Below are positions 58,463-64,000 of a stretch of 64,000 nucleotides of DNA, one piece after another. Position 1 is the first letter of the stretch. Each line of letters begins with the position of its first letter. This stretch comes from Roseateles oligotrophus. Lineage in GTDB: Bacteria; Pseudomonadota; Gammaproteobacteria; Burkholderiales; Burkholderiaceae_C. Location of the stretch: NCBI RefSeq assembly GCF_014204525.1, contig NZ_JACHLP010000005.1, positions 94,326 through 158,325 of the forward strand. The letters are read 5' to 3'. The position numbers and the translations under genes were made by a program. The notes beneath the pieces were generated by a model. The model was not told where the DNA came from. It saw only the letters and a program-made list of their open reading frames with translations, and ran no database searches.

Positions 58463-60667
58463 ATGCAAGAAACCAAGCGCCGCCAGTTGCTGCGTTCCAT
58501 CAATCTGAGCGCGCTGAGCGCCTGCGCGGCCGGCCTGCCCCTGCTGGCCACGGTCCAGGTGTCGGCCAGCGCTGCCAATGCCGGCAGCAACAATCTGGAA
58601 CGGGTGATGGTGACGGGCACGGCCACCTCGGTCCGCAGCTTTCAGGTCGACCAGGCGCGCAGCGCCACCAAGACCGACACCGCCTTGCTGGACACGCCTC
58701 AGGCCATCGCCGTGGTGCCGCGCTCGGTGCTGGAGGACCAGGCGGCCGGCGACCTGTTTGAGGCCGCCCGCAATGTCTCCGGCGTCAGCCGGCAAAGTAG
58801 CTACTGGGGGCAGAACGGTGGCACTTTCCGGGTGCGCGGCTTTGATCTGGACGAGGGCACGGGCTATCTGCGCGATGGCTTCCGCTACAACGCCCGCGGC
58901 CGATTGATGATGAGCAATGTGCAGAGCGTTGAGGTGCTCAAGGGCCCGGCCTCGGTGCTGTATGGCCGTGCCGAACCGGGCGGCCTGGCCAATATCGTCA
59001 GCATGGAGCCGGGCCGTGAGCGCCAGCAGCAGCTCAAGCTCAAGCTGGGTTCCTACCAGACTTATGACCTGGACCTGATGGCGGGCGGTGCGCTGGATGA
59101 GGCCGCGCGCTTTCGCTATCGCGTTGATGTGGAGTTGGAAGACAACAAGAGCTTCCGCCAGCATGTCTATAGCAAGGCCCAGGCCGTGGCGCCGCAACTG
59201 CTCTGGCTGCCGGACGACAAGACCCGCATCAAGGCCTATTTCGAGTGGCAGCGTCAGAACGTGCTGGCGGACTACGGCATTCCCAGTTGGCAGGGCCGGC
59301 CGGCCGAGGTGCCACATGATCGCTACTACGGGGAGCTGGGCAATCAGCAGCGCAGCCAACAGGACCGGGCCAGTCTGAGCCTGGAGCGCAAACTGGCCCA
59401 AGACTGGACCTTGCGCCTGGGCGCCACGCAGTCGCGCTTCCGTTATGCGGACGGGTATAGCGAGGTTTATGGCAGCAATGTCGGCCCGGCCGAGGCCGGC
59501 AACGCCATGGACGCAGGCCTGGCACCGGGCACGCCACGCCTGACGCGCTACCAGGGCATTTCACCGGAGCGCAAACGCCAACGCAGCCTGCAGGCCGAGC
59601 TGACGGGCAAGGTCGAAGCCTTTGGCCGCCAGCACACCTTGCTGTTCGGGTTGGAGCGTTCGCGCGTCAATGCGCAGACCGACCCCTCTTACTGGGGGGC
59701 TTATCCGTCCATCGCCATCTTCGCGCCGGTGCTGAGCGGGCGGCCGGTGCTGCCGCAGGGCCTGGACATCAGCCACAGTCGCACGCAGGACGATATCAGC
59801 GCCGGTTTTGTGCAGCTGGAGGCCGAGTTGAGCGAGCCTTTGCGCCTGCTGCTGGGCCTGCGCCACGACCGCTATCAGCAGGACTATTTTTACCAGTCGG
59901 GGCAGGACAAGCCGGTCAGCACAGTCACCCATGATGCCGCCAATTCGCCGCGCCTGGGCCTGCTGTGGAAGCTGAGCAGCGATTGGTCGGCCTATCTGAG
60001 TGCCTCGCGTTCCTTTGCCCCGGCCGGCGCCTATCAGTCGGCAAGCCAGAACAAGAAGTTCAAGCCGCTGATCGGCGAGCAGCGCGAGTTGGGCTTCAAA
60101 TGGGAGCGGGCGGACGGGCGCCTCACCGCCTCGGGCTCGGTGTTCGATCTGCGCAAGCGCAATGTGGTCACCAAGGATCCCAATGACGAGCGCCAGTCGA
60201 TCCAGATCGGCATGGAGCGCAGCACAGGCTTGGAGCTGGACCTGGCGGCCGAACCGCTGCGCGGCTTGCAGCTGATCGCCAGCTATGCCCGCCTGCATGC
60301 GCGGGTGGCGGATTCCACCGACTACAAGCCCGGCCTGCTGCTGCCCTTCACGCCGCGCGACAGTGGCTCCCTTTGGCTGAGCTGGCGCCCGGGCAGCCAG
60401 GCCCTGGGCCTGCGCAACTGGATGTTGGGCAGCGGCTTGTTCGCCAGCGGCCAGCGCCAGGCTGACCTGGAGAACACCGTCAAGGCACCAGGTTATCTGC
60501 GCTGGGACGCCAGCCTGGCGGCCGATTGGGCCGACTGGCGCCTGCAACTCAATCTGGACAATCTCGGTGACACCCGCTACATCGACAGCGGCCCGGGTGG
60601 CGTGGCCGTGCTCAATCCGGGCAAGCCACGCAGCCTGAGCCTGAGCTTGAACCGGACCTTCCAATGA
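58463..60667 (+). CDS. TonB-dependent siderophore receptor
   Basis: 734 residues. N-terminal signal region (RRQLLRSINLSALSACAAGL), a TonB-box-like VMVTGTATS, then the plug domain: DTPQAIAVVPRSVLEDQAAGD, GTFRVRGFDLDEGTGYLRDG and VQSVEVLKGPASVLYGRAEPGGLANIV. A 22-strand-type outer-membrane barrel follows, ending LSLSLNRTFQ. There is no N-terminal STN signalling domain. The plug style fits ferric-siderophore receptors. The Fur-box-like site upstream supports iron control. Its stop overlaps the next gene (ATGA). Confidence 0.9.
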   Translation: MQETKRRQLLRSINLSALSACAAGLPLLATVQVSASAANAGSNNLERVMVTGTATSVRSFQVDQARSATKTDTALLDTPQAIAVVPRSVLEDQAAGDLFEAARNVSGVSRQSSYWGQNGGTFRVRGFDLDEGTGYLRDGFRYNARGRLMMSNVQSVEVLKGPASVLYGRAEPGGLANIVSMEPGRERQQQLKLKLGSYQTYDLDLMAGGALDEAARFRYRVDVELEDNKSFRQHVYSKAQAVAPQLLWLPDDKTRIKAYFEWQRQNVLADYGIPSWQGRPAEVPHDRYYGELGNQQRSQQDRASLSLERKLAQDWTLRLGATQSRFRYADGYSEVYGSNVGPAEAGNAMDAGLAPGTPRLTRYQGISPERKRQRSLQAELTGKVEAFGRQHTLLFGLERSRVNAQTDPSYWGAYPSIAIFAPVLSGRPVLPQGLDISHSRTQDDISAGFVQLEAELSEPLRLLLGLRHDRYQQDYFYQSGQDKPVSTVTHDAANSPRLGLLWKLSSDWSAYLSASRSFAPAGAYQSASQNKKFKPLIGEQRELGFKWERADGRLTASGSVFDLRKRNVVTKDPNDERQSIQIGMERSTGLELDLAAEPLRGLQLIASYARLHARVADSTDYKPGLLLPFTPRDSGSLWLSWRPGSQALGLRNWMLGSGLFASGQRQADLENTVKAPGYLRWDASLAADWADWRLQLNLDNLGDTRYIDSGPGGVAVLNPGKPRSLSLSLNRTFQ

Positions 60668-62826
60668 AGTTTCTGTTAGCAGTCGTTTTCTTGTTGGCCA
60701 TGGCGCAGCCGGCCCAGGCCTTGTTGCTGCCGCGCTTGCAGGCGGCCGCGGCGGAGGCCGCCGGCTGGCCGCACGAGGCGTTTGCGCGCGAGGCCTTGTT
60801 GCTGAAGGACTTCCGCCTGGAGGGGGGCGCGGCGGCGCCAGTGCGCCGCAGCGAGCTGCGCCTGGCCTTGCAGGGTCAGGTCTTGCTGGCCGAGTTCCGC
60901 GCCTGGCACGCGCCGGACGAGCCGCCGGTGGCTCGGCAGATGCGGCGCGATGTCGAGGCCTTGCTGCAGGATGACCATATCGCCCTGGTGATCGATGTGG
61001 AGGGGCGGGCCCGCAACGGCCATGTCTTTGTGCTCAACTCCGCCGGTACGCAGTTCGACGCGCTGATCGTGGACGGGGTGCAGATGCGTCGCGATTGGGA
61101 TGGCCTCTGGCAGGCCAGTGTCGAGCCTGGCTCCGAGGGCTGGACGGCGCGTTTCCTCATTCCTCTGGCCACTCTGGGGCACTCTCCCGCCGCCACCTCT
61201 GCACAGTGGCGCTTCAATGCCCAGCGTTGGAGCCAGGGTGGCCTGGAGCGCCAGCGCCTGGCCGGCTGGCAGGGCGGCAAGGAGCTGAGCTCGCTGGGCG
61301 ATACCTTGCTGCTGCAACTGCCCGCGCTGGACGGGCAGGCGCAGGCGCAGGCCGAGGGCCTGGGCCTGCGCCTCAAGCCCTCGCTGCGCTGGACGGCGGC
61401 CTCGGCCAGGCCCGAAGGCCAGGTAAGGCAGCGCCTGGAGCCGGGTCTTGAACTCTTCCACCAGGCCGATAGCGGCCTGCGCAGCACTCTGGCCCTGAAC
61501 CTCGATTTCGGCGAGGCCGAGGCCGATGAGCGTGAGCTGACGCTGGACCGGTTCGAGCTGCTGCGCGAGGAGAAGCGCGAGTTCTTTTTGCAGGATGCCG
61601 GCTTCTTCAGCTTCGGCGGCCTGCAGGACATGTCGCCCATGCCTTATTACTCGCGCCGGGTGGGCCTGGACGCCGAGGGGCGGGCGCGCAGCCTGCGTGC
61701 CGGGCTCAAGTTCAGCGGCACGGTGGTGGGGCTGGACTTTGGCGTGTTGGCGGCCGAGGTGGATGCGGGCGAGTCGCAGGGCGCCGGGCCGCGTGTCGGG
61801 GTGATGCGCGTGGCGCGGGCGCTGGGCCCGCTGCACCGCATCGGCCTGATCGCCACGCAAGGCCATCCGGCGGGCAAGGCGGGCAGCGCGCTGAGCGGGC
61901 TGGACTACCGTTTCCGCGACACCGCGCTGGCGGGCGACAAAACCCTGGAGTTCAACCTCTGGCAGCAGCGCTCCAGCAACGCCGGGCTGGGCGCGGGCGA
62001 GGCCACGGGCGGCAGCCTGGCCTATCCCAATCTGGGCCTGGGTGGCGAGATCAGCGTGCAGCGGGTGAGCGAGCATTTCGAGCCGGCCCTGGGTTATCTG
62101 GCGGAGGCGGGGGTCTGGCATAGCGAGGGCGCGCTGGCCTGGTGGCACCGCAACGCGGCGGGTGATGATTGGGTGCCCGGCGTGGACTGGAATCTGCGCC
62201 GCAAGCTGGACGGCAGCGAGGCCACCGTGAGCTGGAACCCCGAGCTGCGCTGGAGTCCGGCCTCCGGCGATATGTTGATGCTGGAGTGGTTTCTGGTGCG
62301 CGACCGCCTGGCTCACAGCTACGAACCCCTGCCCGGCGTGGCTCTGCGGCCCGGTCAGCACGACTACCAATATCTGAAGCTGATGGCGGAAAGCTCGCGG
62401 GCCCGCGTCTGGGGCGGCGGGGCGGAGTTGCGGGTGGGCCCGTATTTCGATGGCCGGCGCCAGGATATGGATCTGCACCTGTTCTGGCAACCCAGCACCA
62501 CTTGGGCCTGGCAGGGCAGGGTGGGCGCCAAGCGTCTGCAGATGCCCGCGGCGGCCGGCCGCGCCTACACCGCCAGCCTGCGCCTGGACCATGCGCCCAG
62601 CATGGCCTGGGCGAACAGCTTGCTGGTGCAGTGGGACAGCGTGTCCGAGCAGTTAGGCCTGAGCGCGCGCCTGCGCTGGCGCATCCAGCCCGGCCGCGAG
62701 CTGCTGTTCAGCTTCGACCATCTGCAGGGCGGCCAGGCTATGTTTGCCCGCGAGTCGGGTGGGCCGGGTGGGGTCACGTCGCAGCAGGGGGCCCAGCTCA
62801 AACTGGTGTGGGGTCTGCAGCTTTGA
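60664..62826 (+). CDS. DUF5916-like outer-membrane-type protein with CBM9-like N-domain
   Basis: 720 residues. Signal peptide (FLLAVVFLLAMAQPAQA). Residues about 60-210 resemble a CBM9-like sugar-binding domain (QDDHIALVIDVEGRARNGHVFVLN). The C-terminal two-thirds look like DUF5916: LNLDFGEAEADERELTLDRF with LLREEKREFFLQDAGFFSFGG, then alternating strands probably forming a barrel. Function unknown. Its 4-bp overlap with the TonB receptor gene suggests a joint transport or surface role. Confidence 0.75.
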   Translation: MKFLLAVVFLLAMAQPAQALLLPRLQAAAAEAAGWPHEAFAREALLLKDFRLEGGAAAPVRRSELRLALQGQVLLAEFRAWHAPDEPPVARQMRRDVEALLQDDHIALVIDVEGRARNGHVFVLNSAGTQFDALIVDGVQMRRDWDGLWQASVEPGSEGWTARFLIPLATLGHSPAATSAQWRFNAQRWSQGGLERQRLAGWQGGKELSSLGDTLLLQLPALDGQAQAQAEGLGLRLKPSLRWTAASARPEGQVRQRLEPGLELFHQADSGLRSTLALNLDFGEAEADERELTLDRFELLREEKREFFLQDAGFFSFGGLQDMSPMPYYSRRVGLDAEGRARSLRAGLKFSGTVVGLDFGVLAAEVDAGESQGAGPRVGVMRVARALGPLHRIGLIATQGHPAGKAGSALSGLDYRFRDTALAGDKTLEFNLWQQRSSNAGLGAGEATGGSLAYPNLGLGGEISVQRVSEHFEPALGYLAEAGVWHSEGALAWWHRNAAGDDWVPGVDWNLRRKLDGSEATVSWNPELRWSPASGDMLMLEWFLVRDRLAHSYEPLPGVALRPGQHDYQYLKLMAESSRARVWGGGAELRVGPYFDGRRQDMDLHLFWQPSTTWAWQGRVGAKRLQMPAAAGRAYTASLRLDHAPSMAWANSLLVQWDSVSEQLGLSARLRWRIQPGRELLFSFDHLQGGQAMFARESGGPGGVTSQQGAQLKLVWGLQL

Positions 62827-64000
<1,174 letters not shown>

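Overview
This window looks like a chromosomal segment of a high-GC betaproteobacterium of the order Burkholderiales, probably close to the Roseateles/Paucibacter/Leptothrix group. The evidence is the gene order leuC-leuD-leuB-asd-fimV-truA-trpF-trpB-trpA-accD-folC-dedD-cvpA-purF-metZ-gltX, the smc/zipA/ligA and dapC-dapD-dapE-prmB neighbourhoods, and a PEP-CTERM protein. The genus is an inference from gene order and protein style; no search was run.

Layout. 1-2547 (minus) is the N-terminal part of a giant octapeptide-repeat protein that continues off the left edge. Its coding strand is the minus strand, and the open frames on the plus strand are shadows. Divergent from it, 2932-6095 holds a small surface-glycan cluster: a family 2 glycosyltransferase, a hexapeptide acyltransferase and a glycosyltransferase-methyltransferase fusion. 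6096-17530 is a propionyl-CoA/methylmalonyl-CoA catabolic block: a GntR regulator, methylmalonyl-CoA mutase, the MeaB GTPase, both propionyl-CoA carboxylase subunits and a methylmalonyl-CoA epimerase candidate. A toxin-antitoxin-like pair, a GNAT enzyme and an FAD monooxygenase are lodged among them. 17606-23134 is leucine biosynthesis with its own LysR gene and asd. 23442-37962 runs through fimV, truA, trpFBA, accD, folC, an SPOR protein, cvpA, purF, metZ and gltX. 38090-38999 carries a tandemly duplicated tRNA Ala-Glu-Asp triplet.

39391-43825 holds lexA with two SOS boxes facing an asparaginase, a PEP-CTERM phytase-like/esterase-like protein, and an ohr/ohrR peroxide-resistance pair. 43976-52125 (all minus) carries an ABC-F ATPase, prmB, dapE, a PilU-type ATPase, dapD, dapC and queF. 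52310-64000 (plus) carries smc, zipA, a CNNM/CorC-type membrane protein, a TonB-dependent receptor with a DUF5916-like partner, and the start of ligA, which runs off the right edge.

Most interesting non-routine structures: (1) an octapeptide array organised into exact 408-bp (17 x 8 residue) higher-order units; (2) a roughly 157-bp dispersed intergenic element, present twice just after stop codons, whose central stem differs in sequence between copies but keeps its pairing; (3) a diverged duplicate of the 5' end of the biotin carboxylase gene followed by three small hairpins; (4) tRNA spacers whose hairpins also keep pairing while sequence changes between the two tandem copies.
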